From NCBI GenBank assembly GCA_904063045.1, contig CAJFCJ010000036.1, positions 1-64,000 on the forward strand: a stretch of 64,000 nucleotides of DNA. Reading direction: 5' to 3'. The stretch is from Dimorphilus gyrociliatus. Its lineage: Eukaryota; Annelida; Polychaeta; Dinophilidae. Of this stretch, positions 47,000-59,900 are shown in pieces; within the stretch, counting starts at the first letter, position 1, and each line of letters opens with the position of its first letter. Under the pieces are notes generated by a model. It saw nothing but the letters and a program-made list of their open reading frames with translations, did no database searches and had not been told where the DNA came from. A program made the position numbers and the translations under genes.

Positions 47000-48500
47000 G
47001 TTTAAAGCGGAAATAACTGTTTTTAATGAAATACCGAATTATTAATAATTATATTGAGATGTACACAAAAGATAAATGATTCATAACATAAATCTCCAAT
47101 AACTGGTAAAATATTTAATTTAGTAATTAACTAATTATTCATGTTTTCTTCATTAAACAAAACTTATTGTTTATCTGAAATTCAATATTATTAAGAATTC
47201 ATCATTTATAGATTATAAGTTTATATTTATCATTATGGATGAAAGATCATAGATCCACCTTCCCAAAATGTTTGTCTAAAATTAAGTGCTGAGAACTTTT
47301 TTTTCAAAATGTTTTTATTCTAAAAACTATATCTATCTATTGTAAATATTACGGTTAACAAGACGTCATTCATAACAAATTTCTCATCTTCTCTTCCATT
47401 TGTTCAAGTGAAAGTATAAGTGATTACTTAACTAATGCAAATTTCTTTGTTTATGCAGACATTAGAAAACTGGGAGAAAGCTTATTTAATAATTAGTAAT
47501 ATAAGTTTATTGATTGCCTTCAACTCATATCATATCTATTTGTCAACTTCATTTGTCAACATCTCTGATCTGCAGTATTCAATGTCATTAAATTAACTAA
47601 ACAAATATGACTTATGACATATATTTTATATAATACATATTTGAATAAGCATTAAATTTCAATATTAATTCATGTTTGTCATACTTGAATATTCAATTTC
47701 TATATTTTTATTTGTAGTTATAATTGAACATTAAACTTTAATTTTTATATAATCAATGTAATTATCAAGAACAGATCTCTACCATTTTTCATTCATGTAA
47801 TCTAGATTTTCTATGTTTTCTCTTCAAGTATATCTCCTTACAAGGAATCTATGTTTTTTTTAGTTTTCTTTTTACTGCAAGAGCAAATCATTGTTTATTT
47901 TTTGTTTCAAATTCTTTTTTGCAGTTTTTATCTCCTAAATTTAAATAATTAGAATTTGACGTTTATGATTTGAAAAAATTAGAAAATTTATTCAAAAGAA
48001 TACGTCATTTTTTCGAATTGATTGAATTATTTTCAATAATAAAATGTGTTGAATTTCTCATTTCAATTTTTCCATTTCCATTACCATTTGGAGATTGCAA
48101 TTCCAAATTTCAACATACACAATCTAATGATTCTTTGACATTTCTTAGATCTTGGGGCTAGAGCGCATGCGCCACACTTGAAATAATAATTTCCGATGAG
48201 ACGTCCTCTCTGAAAACAAACAAGCAATGAAAATTTAGCATTGTAGCAATATGATATAAAACAAAATAATGGTAGCTGAGACATACTTTCATTAGGGCTT
48301 CTTCCATTTTTTCATCGATAGCTCTTTTATTTACATCTTGGAATAAATTTTCATCATTAACCAAATCTTTTTCTTTTTCATGTGTGATCTAACTGTAAAG
48401 AAATTCAACATAAAATGGTGAAACTATCAGAAGATATAAATCATTTTCAAAGACCTTAAATGTTCATCTGAAAAATGGCTAAGATTTTTCAAAATGTAGC
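47000..48500. other. Intergenic gap upstream of gene G
   Basis: AT-rich, with short frames lacking motifs and one small GC-rich word near 48163-48172 (GCGCATGCGCC). No supported gene. Confidence 0.5.
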
Positions 48501-48529
48501 TTAATCACTGTTCAAAACATGAAAGAGAA

Positions 48530-48890
48530 TTTTTGAAGAACGTTAAGACGGTAAAAGATAGACCAGGAGGTGATAGACCTAAAATTATGACACTAAAGAT
48601 GGAGAAGCAAATTACCACAACATCCAAGTCAAACCTTAAATGAACAGCCCGGTCAGATATTATATAACTGTGTTATCACGTTCACCGTTGAAAAATAAGC
48701 ATTTTTTCACAGTTTTCACTGAAGATGATGATACAGAAATTTTCCAGTATCACGGCGCTAATTGTCACAGTCACAAAAATAAAGCGCTACTTAAAGAGAA
48801 AAGTCATCAAAAGGTTGCAGCAGCGGCCAGCTGGCAGCCCAGACCTCTATATCATTTAGCCTATATGTTCAAAATGAACATTTTTTTGAA
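48530..48890 (+). mobile_element. Tc1/mariner remnant, highly degraded
   Basis: The first part reads KDRPGGDRPKIMTLK, like the linker after the helix-turn-helix (GRP-x-K). Then EIFQYHGANCHSHK matches the FQ-x-DGAPCHTAK block around the second catalytic Asp. The following SWQPRPLYHL region is a shifted version of WPAQSPDLNPIE. Several stops and shifts interrupt it. Confidence 0.55.
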
Positions 48891-49068
48891 GCTCAGTTGT
48901 ACCCAACAGTAACTATGCTCTCGTCGAAAAAAGGCCTATCATATTAAAATATTGATATTTATGAGATAGATAAGAATCGTATAATATTTCCTCTCTAGAA
49001 TGATAAGAAGAATGGTGTGACAATGACCGCTGACCAGTACTGTATATATACTACAATATCATAATAAT

Positions 49069-49356
49069 CTACTTGATTTGGATAAAAGATTGATTTCTAT
49101 TATTCAAAAAGTATGGCATTAAACTTGAATGGAGGTAATCATATCCAAGAGAGGAGCATATTTGATTTGAAAATGAAAAGTATTGGTTCTCATATTTTAA
49201 ATTATAGGTTTTATTTGTTTTTAGAGATCTCATTCGAACAACTCCTTCAACGTAATTCACATCTTTCAATGATTTACTTGATAATTCAAGTATATCGTTA
49301 TCAGTTAAAACTCTGAAATCTGCAGAAAAAATACAACTTTTCTTTAACTTTTTCAT
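49069..49356 (-). pseudogene. Orphan SRCR-domain exon
   Basis: A minus-strand frame whose central part (EGVVRMRSLKTNKTYNL, then SFSNQICSSLGYDYL) matches the first half of an SRCR domain in the style of genes C-E. There is a possible acceptor (TTTCTGCAG) just upstream of GATTTCAGAG and a stop after FIQIK. No signal peptide, CTLD or LDLa exons follow. It looks like a stranded fragment of a fifth member of the receptor family, 11 kb from the cluster. Confidence 0.5.
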
Positions 49357-49539
49357 AAAAAACTGAAAGGAAATAAGACACCATTTAAAGATTTTTTACA
49401 ACAGTCAGTGGAAATAAACATTCTTTTGCCCAATGTACTTGGATTGTCATCGAGTTGACAGATATTGATTTTACTATTATTTCTGGTACATCTTTTTAAA
49501 ATTGGATAAACTTCCTTTGAAAATGACTATATTCAAACT

Positions 49540-49996
49540 AAAATTAACAAGATCAAGATTTAATTTTATACCTTTGAATTGATGTTCAAGTTTTGGCAAG
49601 TAGTTTCTCCCAGTTTAAGATAGGTCTCTTTTTGAAATTTACATCCCTTCAACTCTATTATTTCTATTTGCGAGTTCAAAAAAATAGTTGGTACGGCATG
49701 AAAATATTTGATAAAGACAAAGAATTTATAGGATGATTTTTCAAAAAATCCAAATTTCCAAAATTTATAAACTGTGTTTGATGCAGAGAAAGGTTTGTTA
49801 ATTGTAAAATCTTACTTGAAAAAAAGTATTTATCATTTTTCAAAAAAGCTTTACCATCTGAACAGAGATATTTAAAGATTTTGTCACTAAATGATCTTGG
49901 TAAAGAAAAAGAATACTGCTCACAAATTTTACTTATCAAATATAAATTGTTTCTTAGGATATCCAATGAAATATTCTCCAAAGATTTCACAGGCAT
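49540..49996 (-). pseudogene. ZYG11/ZER1-like LRR fragment with homopolymer frameshift
   Basis: Residues from 49996 (SLENISLDILRNNLYLI, then SLPRSFSDKIFKYL, then LTNLSLHQTQF and INSLSLSNI) resemble the N-terminal box and first LRRs of ZYG11-type Cullin-2 receptors and the gene at 6991-8759. The frame stops in a run of seven A (plus strand, about 49678-49684). The next LRR (LNSQIEIIELKGC) continues in the +1 frame to a possible donor at about 49571. Restoring the frame needs one more base in the run, so this is either a pseudogene or a sequencing error. No convincing later exons. Confidence 0.5.
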
Positions 49997-49999
49997 AAT

Positions 50000-51345
50000 T
50001 AGAGGGAATTATTATTGTCTCTGAATACAATAATATAATTAACTTGTCAGAGTTATATTGGATAGTATGAACTGGTTGTGTAATTTGACCGTGGTTATGG
50101 CAACTTCCTACAATAGTTACTCAACTGAGTAAGTGATCCACAGCACATAGCAAATAATAGTTTATGAGTCATTGCATGAAAAGCCTATCCATTTATTTGG
50201 TTTCTTTTTTTAAATGTTGAATAAGGCTAATTTTTTAATTAAAACAAATTACTAAAGACACAAACATTTTCTCAAAACAACCATTTTATACGACTAAACA
50301 TTTGTACTTTCATTTATATAACCACAACACAGGCCTACAGTGGTTCTTAAGAAATCTCGTCCATTTTCAAAAACCTTTAACTAAACAAGAAAAAGTTTTA
50401 AAATATACTTGAAAAAATATGTAGGTTGATAAAAACCAAAGAAAATGAATGATAAAGGATGATTCAAGGACAGAAATGAGGAAAAAAGACTTGAAAATGT
50501 CACTTTGAAGGTCAACTGGGAAAAGACATGTTTGTAACATAGTAGTTTTTCATTTATTCTAAAGGCAAAAACCTCTCAAAGGGGGTCGACAGAAAACGTC
50601 TATGATTTCACTCAAGTACGGTTTCACCCCGATACAGATTCAGCCCTATTCCTTTCAACTGAATGATTCGTTAGCTTCTTCAGCAGCCTCTTCACATTGC
50701 TGATTGGCTCTCTGAATCAATCTGATAATCTTATATATAACTGATTTTTTATATTTTACTTTTTCATCTTCTCCTATTGACTCTTCAACTATAATAGTGT
50801 CATGTTTATTAAGTTTTTTTTACACCGCATAGAGACTGAATGTCTTGAACTGACAGTAAATTTTCTTGTGTTGTATGTCTTATAATTAGGAATGTTGAAT
50901 GCTTATATTACAATCTTTTAGCAAAAGTGATTGTTTATAATATTTCATCATGAAAATTTTTTACATATTTATTCAAAAATTCAAATATATGATGAAGATA
51001 AAGAGAATACAAATGTAACAGGTTTTCATATCTAAAAGGAAGTAGCTGAAAAGTCATTTCTTATCCACACTATGATTCTTAATCATTGCAACAATCCCCA
51101 TTTCTAAATTTAGGAGCTGAAATCTCTTTAACTGTCTCTTTATTGAAAGTCTTTATTTCATATAAAACACTTGTCTCAGTTTCAGAAAATCATCAAAAGA
51201 ATATACAGGAATATGGAATGCTTTTAAGAAATTTTCTGCAAAATAAAGTGGAATTTATGAAAAATTAATGCCATACATCAATATGTTTGCCTGTGTGTAT
51301 TTAGTAAAAAAATTAATATAGTGGACAGACATTATCATTTTGGAT
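50000..51345. other. Intergenic gap with a MITE end
   Basis: No gene supported. A MITE left-end fragment (GTCGACAGAAAACGTC) sits at 50589-50604, followed by GTACGGTTTCACC at about 50618-50630, a word that recurs at about 63581-63593. Confidence 0.5.
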
Positions 51346-51348
51346 CTA

Positions 51349-52257
51349 TTAAGTTTTACAGGTAATCCTTTTCATAATATTGCTATAAAGCTTCATAGTT
51401 CTTTGTCTTGTAGATAATTTTGTGTAGCCATGGACAACAGGATTTATTATTGCATTTGAGGCTACAATTACCGTAAGAAAGTCAAAAAGTATTCTCAAAT
51501 TATGTTCAGAGAGACCATATACTTTTTTCAATTGACTATAACTTGTAAGAGCTCCTGTAGTTGCAAAAGTCCATAATAGGCAATTAATTATTAATAAGCA
51601 GGCTAAAGTTCCAATATTGTTTCCTTCATATTCTATATTACTTGCATTTAATCTATCAGAAATTGCTTTTCTGTGCTTTCGTACTGCTCTTAGTATTGGA
51701 ATATATAATAGTAAACTGGTAATAGAGTTTGGAAAAACTGTGCTTAGTGACCAAAAGTACAGGTAAGAAGTAGGAAATACTCTGAAAAAATCACAAGTAA
51801 AGGTAGTATTCTGTTTGAAAATGACTTCATATTGGTTCCAGCCAAAAGTTGGTAGGAGGCAAATACCAATGCTAATTAACCATATAACAAAAAGTAGGAC
51901 ACAAGCACGCTTTCTTGTCCATATTTTGTAAAATTTTAAAGGTTTTATAACTGCCAGAAACTTTTCAAATGTAATTAAAGTCAATGTAAAAGCTGATACT
52001 GAAATTATTGTACAAACAGTTTGATTTAAAATTAAACAATTGTAATAATATTTTTCTTCTGTCTTAAGTACAAAGAAACATATGATGCAAATTGAGTATA
52101 AAACATCAGTAAACGTTAAAGCTGTTACTCCAAAACTATGTAATTGCCATAAATCTTTGTCAATTGTATGAATTAAAATTAAATTTCCATTCAATAATAG
52201 GCCAACAACTTGAATACAGCACGAAAAAAATAATATAGTTACTCTAGTATACACCAT
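51349..52257 (-). CDS. Intronless class A-like GPCR (paralogue 2 of 3)
   Basis: A single 302-residue exon from ATG 52257 with seven hydrophobic segments, aligned end to end with the receptors at 17726-18631 and 53384-54358. Shared landmarks: FGVTALTFTDVLYSI, LITFEKFLAVIKPL, LLPTFGWNQY, YLYFWS, SLLLYIPILRAVRKHRK and NAIINPVVHGYTK. E-K-F stands in place of DRY and His in place of the NPxxY Tyr. Located between gene G and the third paralogue on the same strand. Orphan receptor; ligand not inferable. Confidence 0.85.
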   Translation of the reverse strand: MVYTRVTILFFSCCIQVVGLLLNGNLILIHTIDKDLWQLHSFGVTALTFTDVLYSICIICFFVLKTEEKYYYNCLILNQTVCTIISVSAFTLTLITFEKFLAVIKPLKFYKIWTRKRACVLLFVIWLISIGICLLPTFGWNQYEVIFKQNTTFTCDFFRVFPTSYLYFWSLSTVFPNSITSLLLYIPILRAVRKHRKAISDRLNASNIEYEGNNIGTLACLLIINCLLWTFATTGALTSYSQLKKVYGLSEHNLRILFDFLTVIVASNAIINPVVHGYTKLSTRQRTMKLYSNIMKRITCKT

Positions 52258-52778
52258 CTTTCACCTCAAACATATTTTTAATGCAATGATACAAAATTAC
52301 TGAAGCATAAAATGCTAAACTCTACATATGACAAGAATAATTGATAATAATATCACCATGGCAACACTGCCTTCAAATGTTTATAAAAATAGGATAGATC
52401 AATATTTCCTATCTGGAATTTTTATTAAAAGTACTTAGATTACAAGTAATTTATCAAAAGCTAGATTATTCTAGATTATTCACAGAACAAGATAAAATTT
52501 TGAAATAGTTCAAAATAGATAGGCTTAAAGATAGATTGTAGATGCCATCATTAGTCAATTATTACTCAAATTTGTTGGTAGTAATATACCTATTGCAGAA
52601 ATTGTGTTAAATGTTACTTTGTAATGTTGGAATATTGAAATTGTAAAAAGTTTGTTTACTAATATTGTTTTTAGCAAACACTACAATTACAACTATTACA
52701 AATAAACTCTAATTTTATCAACTATTCGTTTATTAAAAATTAAAGTCCATTAGTCATGCAAGATAAATAAAGGTAAAT

Positions 52779-53088
52779 CTATTTATTTAGAATGATAATC
52801 AGCAGGCCAAGCATTTTCCTCTTCCCTGTTGAATAGTCTTCTTGGTAGAATTTAGACTTTCTTAGTCTGCCCTGCAAAAATGAATTTTTTTTTGTATCTC
52901 TGTTTCTGAGATCTTTTTGGGGTGACCAGATCTGGGTCTGTCCCCCATCCATAAATATCCATAAATGTTCCACTTCTTTCTTTAGGTTGAACTGGACAGT
53001 ACTTTAGAGAACTTGTCTTAGCTCTCGTCTATCCAGTTCTACAATTTTCTCCCTCATTTCAAGGTTTATTTTCCCCATTGTAAAATAT
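52779..53088 (-). mobile_element. Tc1/mariner transposase N-terminal remnant
   Basis: From ATG 53088: MGKINLEMREKIVEL, an HTH start like that at 62525, then a stop, and after a shift DRPRSGHPKKISETE, the GRPRK-type linker, then another stop. Inactive. Confidence 0.65.
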
Positions 53089-53383
53089 ATTTTTAATAAT
53101 TAGCTGTTTTAGGGTTTCAATATGATTGATATATAACTTCTTGGCACATCCATGAAGTTTCTAGATAACAGTTGCTTTTACCATGCCTTATCAGCTAACT
53201 TCCCTTAGATATGAAAATCAGTTTGTCTACAACTGATAGGGTCAAAACTTTACTTTTTATCCTATTAGTGACATTTATTTGTAATGTAATATTCTTTTTG
53301 TATTTATTTCTCTGTAGTATATTAAATAATGAACTAAAGGTGAAAGTGTTTTAGACTTGTTAAGACAATTAATTACAGATATT

Positions 53384-54358
53384 TTATTTACCAATAATCC
53401 TTTTGAAGAGGTTAGTATAAAATTTCTTTGTTTGATGTCTTATAGATGATTTTGTATAGCCATGAATAAGAGGATTAATTGTTGAATTTGAAAGAAAAAT
53501 TACTGTAAGTATAGAAGAAAGAAAAGCATAGTCGGATTGGGATAAAATATTTTCAGTAGCTATTCTACTATTATTTACAACAGTCATTGAAGTTAATAGA
53601 ATCCATAAGATGGCATTAAACACTAATAGACAAGTTAAAGCAGTTATACTACTCCCTTTCGATTGTGAATTATTGACATTTGATACAACAGATATCGCTT
53701 TTTTGTGCTTCCATACTGCTCTTAGAATAGGTATATATAATAATATACTACCTATTGTATTTGGCGAAATAGTGCTAAATGTCCAAAAGTATAGAAATGA
53801 AGAAGGAAGTATATCCAATGCGTTGCATATTAAAGTTAAATTATCTTTACTAACATTATGGTAACTATTCCAACCGACAATTGGAAGAAAACAAATGATA
53901 AAATTAAATGAATATATAGAAACAAGTAAGATAACTGCTCTTCTTGATGTCCATATTCTATGGAAAGTTAAAGGTTTTATAACAGCCATAAATTTTTCAA
54001 ATGTAATAAGTGTTAATGTAAAAGATGATACTCCAACAATAAAAAAAACACTCTGAAATATGCAAAGACAAGTGTAAAAGCTTCTTTCTGTAACAATAAG
54101 ATGAAAATAGCTTAAAATTGATATTGAGTATAGAACATCAGTAAAACTTAATGCAGTTACACCGAAATTCTCCAATTTCGAAACATCTTTATTGATTGTA
54201 CGAATGATTATTAAATTTGTATTCAAAATTAATCCCAAAATTTGATTGCAAGTCATAAAAGTTAATACAAAGACTCTATAGAAATAATCCATAAGAGTAG
54301 AAGATTTTTCTTCTCTTTTCCTTCTATAATCAGATAAAATATAATAATTTACAAACAT
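53384..54358 (-). CDS. Intronless class A-like GPCR (paralogue 3 of 3)
   Basis: A single exon of 324 codons from ATG 54358. Paralogue alignment suggests that the internal ATG at 54292 (MDYFYRVFVL) may be the true start, since the first 22 residues are charged and have no counterpart in the other two. Seven hydrophobic segments; FGVTALSFTDVLYSI, LITFEKFMAVIKPL, FLYFWTFSTI, SILLYIPILRAVWKHKK and NSTINPLIHGYTK are shared. The same non-canonical E-K-F and NPxxH motifs. Tandem with the paralogue at 51.3 kb, a Tc1 remnant between them. Confidence 0.85.
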   Translation of the reverse strand: MFVNYYILSDYRRKREEKSSTLMDYFYRVFVLTFMTCNQILGLILNTNLIIIRTINKDVSKLENFGVTALSFTDVLYSISILSYFHLIVTERSFYTCLCIFQSVFFIVGVSSFTLTLITFEKFMAVIKPLTFHRIWTSRRAVILLVSIYSFNFIICFLPIVGWNSYHNVSKDNLTLICNALDILPSSFLYFWTFSTISPNTIGSILLYIPILRAVWKHKKAISVVSNVNNSQSKGSSITALTCLLVFNAILWILLTSMTVVNNSRIATENILSQSDYAFLSSILTVIFLSNSTINPLIHGYTKSSIRHQTKKFYTNLFKRIIGK

Positions 54359-54359
54359 G

Positions 54360-55460
54360 CTTCTTTCCTATAAATATATACAATGAATCTAGACCTTAAA
54401 TTATTCAACTATTATCACAATTTTATATTCACCTCTTTTATCTTTGTCTGATTCTTATATATTCAATTATTTATTAACAATATGTACTCTCCTTTGAAGA
54501 GATAAAATGGCAAGAAACAAGGAAGGCAATAATTTCTAACTATGTCCGCATTTTCTGTTATTAAATCAATCTGATAATCCACTAGAAGATTCTGTTTTCT
54601 TGCTTGGCTATTTGCTCAGTATTGCTATAGATTGCGTCATAGTTTAAACTGTAAAATATTATGAATTTGTTGTCGAGTTTCTCCTATTTTGTGTGAATAA
54701 GAGTGCTATCATTTTAGTTGAAAAAACTGGGTTAGGGATTATTTTTATAGAGTTTAACCCTAACCCTCTTAATAATTTTAGTAGTCACACTACCAAAACT
54801 GTTGGTAGTAGTACATTCATTATAATTATCTGTTTGGAAACAACCACAAAAATATCTGGGAAAAAAAAGATATTCAAGATTGAGAAAAATTAGATTTACA
54901 GTATGCACAGTTGGAAGACAATAGTGAAGTATACAGATTTGGGAATTCCGAATTTACGCAGTGTTCAGCATGCGGAAACAGAGTTGAACAGAACGTAATA
55001 TCTGGAATGCGGACAGTTAGAGACTATGACCTTGGTAGGAAGCAAGTTTTGCATGAATGATCAATTATAATCCTATTGGAATGACCGATAAGGATAAAGC
55101 CTATGATTTATAGTAAATCTATAAAGATATTGACAGTCAAATAAATAACTACTTGCTAACTTAACAGAGATGTTCCGGTCGCTGAACTTGAAAACAAAAA
55201 GAATTGATTTATCTACAATTGTATGTTGATAATTGATATGTTATCATTTTAGTGATAACAAAGGCATATATATGTATACATGAGAAATAGAGTAAAGTAT
55301 TTTATATCGTTTAAAAGTGCTCAACATGTAGGATAACCTTTAGCCTAATATAATTAGAACATTCCAGATAAGAATTATATTTGAATGCGTGTATTTTTCA
55401 TCTTGAATTACTAATAAACCGATTTACATTTAATAACACTAATGCTATTTTTCCTAAATT
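54360..55460. other. Intergenic gap
   Basis: No gene supported. Near 54729-54773 a TTAGGG-like word and its inverse (GGGTTAGGG ... AACCCTAACCCT) flank 18 bp and could fold into a hairpin; this is probably another MITE-derived piece. Confidence 0.45.
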
Positions 55461-55462
55461 CA

Positions 55463-56381
55463 TTACATGTCAATTATTGGTAGTTTTAAATTGCCTTCTC
55501 CATCTTGAAACTGGTCTGTTTGACAAGGAAATAATGTTATTTAGTGGAGAAAGGGTAAGGAGAAGGAAATATAATCACTTACCTTACTACCAAATGTTAG
55601 GTACTTTAAACCATGGAGTAGATGTGTTGTGACATACCCTTCACTTTCGTACAGTTTAACGGCTATTGGATTCGTTTCATGAACGACCAAAGATATTTTC
55701 TAAAGAATGGAAATTATTATTGTTCTTTTTTTTTAAATTGACTTATACTTTAGAGTTTCTCTGCTTAGCCATGCATTCAGCATATCTAAGAAGATTTCTC
55801 GCTATTCCTTGCTTTTTATAATTGTCGTGAACGGTAAGATATTCCACCACCTGTTCATCCTTAACAATCTGACTATTCACTTCGTCAAATGATAATATAG
55901 TCGTGATCATCCTAAAAGCTGTTCTGATTGATAGTGTTTTTAGTGTCTCTGAAAGTGATAGAGTTTTTTCCAATCTTGAAGAGAAAGAGAGGACAAATGA
56001 GATAAAATTTAATTTGAATTTTCAAAAATTATTATCTTACTTGTTCGAATCCCGTAATTTACAAATTCCAGCAATTTCTTTATTTTCTTTATTAACAGCA
56101 ACAATCACATCCTTTGTGTTATCTTCATCATGTTTGAGAGATTTCTCAAAAAACTGCTCAAGACTGGGAAATTCTTTCTTATCGCAAAAGTATGAAAAAT
56201 CATGTGAAAAACCATGAACTATGACTTTTGCAGCTTCACCTTCTTCACCCTTTTCCATACATCTAAAATGTATTTTTTTCATTTGGGGAAATTTGATATC
56301 ATCCTTCCCATCATTCTTGGCCTTGTTAACCACCGTTTCAATCCTTTTAATAGTGTAAAATGCTCCAACAATAATATTCAT
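55463..56381 (-). CDS. GNAT-family N-acetyltransferase
   Basis: Exons 56381-56041, 55911-55749, 55699-55591 and 55515-55463 join in frame to 221 residues. The fold is recognised from motif A, EYLTVHDNYKKQGIARNLL, the acetyl-CoA pyrophosphate-binding Q-x-x-G-x-(G/A) loop, and motif B, LVVHETNPIAVKLYESEGY. The N-terminal part (residues 1-110) is the variable substrate-binding half. Length is normal for a single-domain GNAT. No signal peptide, so cytosolic. It resembles arylalkylamine or polyamine-type acetyltransferases in layout, but the substrate cannot be decided. Housekeeping-like gene amid receptor paralogues. Confidence 0.8.
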
Positions 56382-56399
56382 TGTATATTGAACTTGGTA

Positions 56400-56941
56400 G
56401 ATACTTTATAAACTAGATGTATTACCTGTACAATAAAGTTTATTTGAATTTTAATAGAAGCAATATCACTTTATATCTCTCTTTTATCACTCTTGATCGC
56501 TAAGCTAATCCATTTAGGCATAAAGTATAATATTTTGCAATATAATATTAATCAGATATGCCTCTTCTTTATATATTTCTTTAAATACTAAAACTTTAAC
56601 CTTTACATTGTCCACATTGTAATCTTGTAGCATATGGTAGACAGAAGAGAAAATTTTATAGGCTATGCAATGATATTATCTATCCAGTTAAATCAGGCTA
56701 TGGGAGAAAATATCCTAATATATCCCTAATCCACAATTTAACAAGATTCTTTCAATTATGTTCTTACTAATCTTCAATTCAATCCTATATTCTTACCATT
56801 AAGTGATCTTTATTCACTAACAAAAAAGAATCTTAGCTTTTGAAACTATTTTATTCATCAATTTCAAATTAATTTTATTCCTAAGTGCAGTTTATTACCA
56901 TAATTACAATATACTCATTTTAATCAAAAACAGACTAACTT
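56400..56941. other. Intergenic gap between the GNAT gene and gene H
   Basis: AT-rich, nothing supported. Confidence 0.5.
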
Positions 56942-59900
56942 TCAATGTATATTGCAATCTTGTAAAAATCTATCATGACTTTTTTGCAAAATATAAAAGT
57001 AATTTGTACTTTCTTCAGTTAAAGATGTTTTTATATTTGATAAAACATCAAATTTACTAAATGAACAATTTCTTTCATTATCAGAATATGTTAAACTTTC
57101 ACATTCTTCTTGTTTGAGACAAAATAAATAACACTTCAGAATGTTTATATTACTAATTGTAAAATACGTATAACGTGATCTTATAAATCTTCTGCTATAT
57201 TCTAATCTGAAATTATCTTTTCAAATTTAAAAAAAAGAATATTAATTTTGGTATTTTTGTCAATATTCACCTTTAAATAGAATAATTTAATAATTACCTT
57301 TTAAATTCACTATCTCCTTTCCTATTACAAAATAGTTACAGATATGATGTAATTGATTTTGGAAGTTAATTCTCAAATATTTAGCAACTATTTCCTCAGT
57401 GCAGGAAAATGAAAATATAGTTGGATGAACAACTCTCAAAATCTGATTGATTTGAGTACAAAGTACTTCTGTTTCAAGGTATATACCAGAAATATTGAAA
57501 TTTAATAAATAATTTTCTGATTTTGATAGAGTAAATCCAACAGCATTAAATTTAAGATAAACTGGTAATTGGATATAAATATCTGATGTAGAATAATCGC
57601 AAATTGAATTAGGATACATTTCTAAAGTGTTTGTTGAATATGCAATTGTTCCATTAAATAAAGCATACGAATCTAAAAGACAATTTTTAGACTTAAAAAC
57701 ATCGAATAATTAAGAAAAATAGAAAAGTACATACTGTTTAAACTGGGAGATTCAATTTTACCCAAAATGTATACTTCACAAATGCTTATACCTGTGTTCA
57801 CACCACTCTGATATAATGATACTCTATCACCAATAAATTTACAACTGTATGGTATTACTTCATTTTCTATTGGATATTTAAGTAAGCAAATATGTCTTTG
57901 TAGCTGAAAATGCTGACTCTCAACTGCTACTTGAATACTTTGAAAATGATCTGTGGAGAGAAAGAATGTGAAGAGAGAATTAGAGAGGAAGAAAGAGATT
58001 GACACCTTTAACTAAAGGAAATGGAGCGAGTAGAATAACTTCCTCCATCAAATAATAGTCATCCAGATAAATGGTAATTCTCCCTTCAAGGTTGCTGTCG
58101 ATAAAAATTCCAGAACAAGATGAAAACTCTTCTCCTCCATGTTTGTTAAGTGCTAACTTATCAATTATTTTTACAGGGAATTGGTCTGCCGGATCTTCAT
58201 CAGAAAAAAATGAAGTGTGGAAATTTCTATCACTTTTAACCAATGGTAAAAGATGAAAGTCAAAATTATTTATTTCTTCACCATATGCTTCAAGTTCTCT
58301 AAGATTAATAATTTCTTCATCTGCCTGAAGATAGATAGTAATAAATCGTCCAATTGGATTGGGTTGTTGACATTTCCACATTCTATATTCCCCGCTTAAA
58401 AAGGTTTCAATATTAGTAAAACATAATTGAGAATATAAATCGTGTTCTTCAATATTAAATCGACTTTGATTTGTTGTAAAACCTCGAATGTATCTTGCTC
58501 TTTGATGAACTAAAAGAAAGTGAAAAAAAATTCAATAATTTTGAAAAAATGATCAAGAAAATTTTGTTTACATTCTTCATCTCTGTTTAAGATAGCCATT
58601 GAAAAAATTTGAAATATTCCAAGTAAATCTACTCTTGCCCAAGACTTTCTCTCCTTTGTAGTATGAAAAAGATCATTATATTTTCCATTAGTTAATCTGT
58701 AGCCAGTGTATAAATAACTTATATGATTAGAGGATGGCCATACTGGTTTGTTTAATAGTATATTATTGTTTTTCGGATCGGAAGGTTTTATATAATGTCC
58801 AAATATTTCAATTTCTTTAACAAATATAGTTTTATATGGACTATGAATACTACGAAATACAACAAATTGACCTTCGACACCTCTCTTTGTGCATAGTATT
58901 GAGTAAAACTCATTGGTGAGTGTTGGAATATCATTTATTCTGGCACATAGCTGATATTCTGAAGAATTATATTCCAAAGATGGATTTTCATTTGTTATTT
59001 CAATATAAACATTTTGTAATTTTGCTACATGTTTTTTGACGCATCTAAAATCTACACCAAAGACATTAAAATACCCTAAAAGGTTAATTGCAACCCAATA
59101 AGTAGTGCTTCCAACATATAAATGTGCAGCTTTAGAAGTATGTCTATTTGTTACTCTTTCTAGCCAATTTTTTGAAAATTTTGATATGGTTGGTTTAAAA
59201 AAGGCAATATTTTCTATATAAAATAAAGAATAAAAGGATATATGAAGAAAAGATAAATAGAATCATTTACCACTAAATACTTCTATTTCACATAGATGGA
59301 TGGAGCTGAGTAGTTTTGATTCAACTGATATTTTATTGCTTCTTTCATACTTCTGTTGTTTACAATAAATTTCAACTTTTGAACTATTTATTATTTGAAT
59401 ATTATCAGAGCAAATATTAGTTTTTGTTGATGTGTAGATTTTCAATAGTTGATTCACTAAAATATTTAAGGGATAATAAGAAAATTATTTCTTTATATTG
59501 GTCTTTTTCTTATTCTTTTCTACCTTTTTCATTTGTTGGCCATAAAATGACTTTCTTTATAATATTATATGATATAAATGAAATTTGGAGTTCGGGCTTT
59601 AAAGAATCTATAGGTTTTAATATTAAGCAGGAGCCTAATGAAATATCATTATGATGCAATCCATCTACTACATGGCTTGTATGGAGTAATGGACTGTCAA
59701 ATGTTCCTGTAGACGTAACAGGCCTATTAAATGCTATGTTCTGGTTATTGACTGCATTTTCAAAGCAAATTTGCCTATAAAATTCCGATTGTGAGTTTTT
59801 CTTAATTTTCGACTCAGCCAACATAAACATTTCTGAAGTGTAATTCTTAAACTCTGAAATAGTCAATGTTTCCTGATTGGAGGTAGGCTTAAAATTATCT

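Noticed and set aside
51086-51268. Plus-strand frame of 60 codons near 51.1 kb
   Set aside because: Non-ATG start, no motif, no homologue in the window.
54729-54773. Possible interstitial telomere (TTAGGG words)
   Set aside because: Only one or two units on each side, inverted around 18 bp; better explained as a MITE-derived piece.
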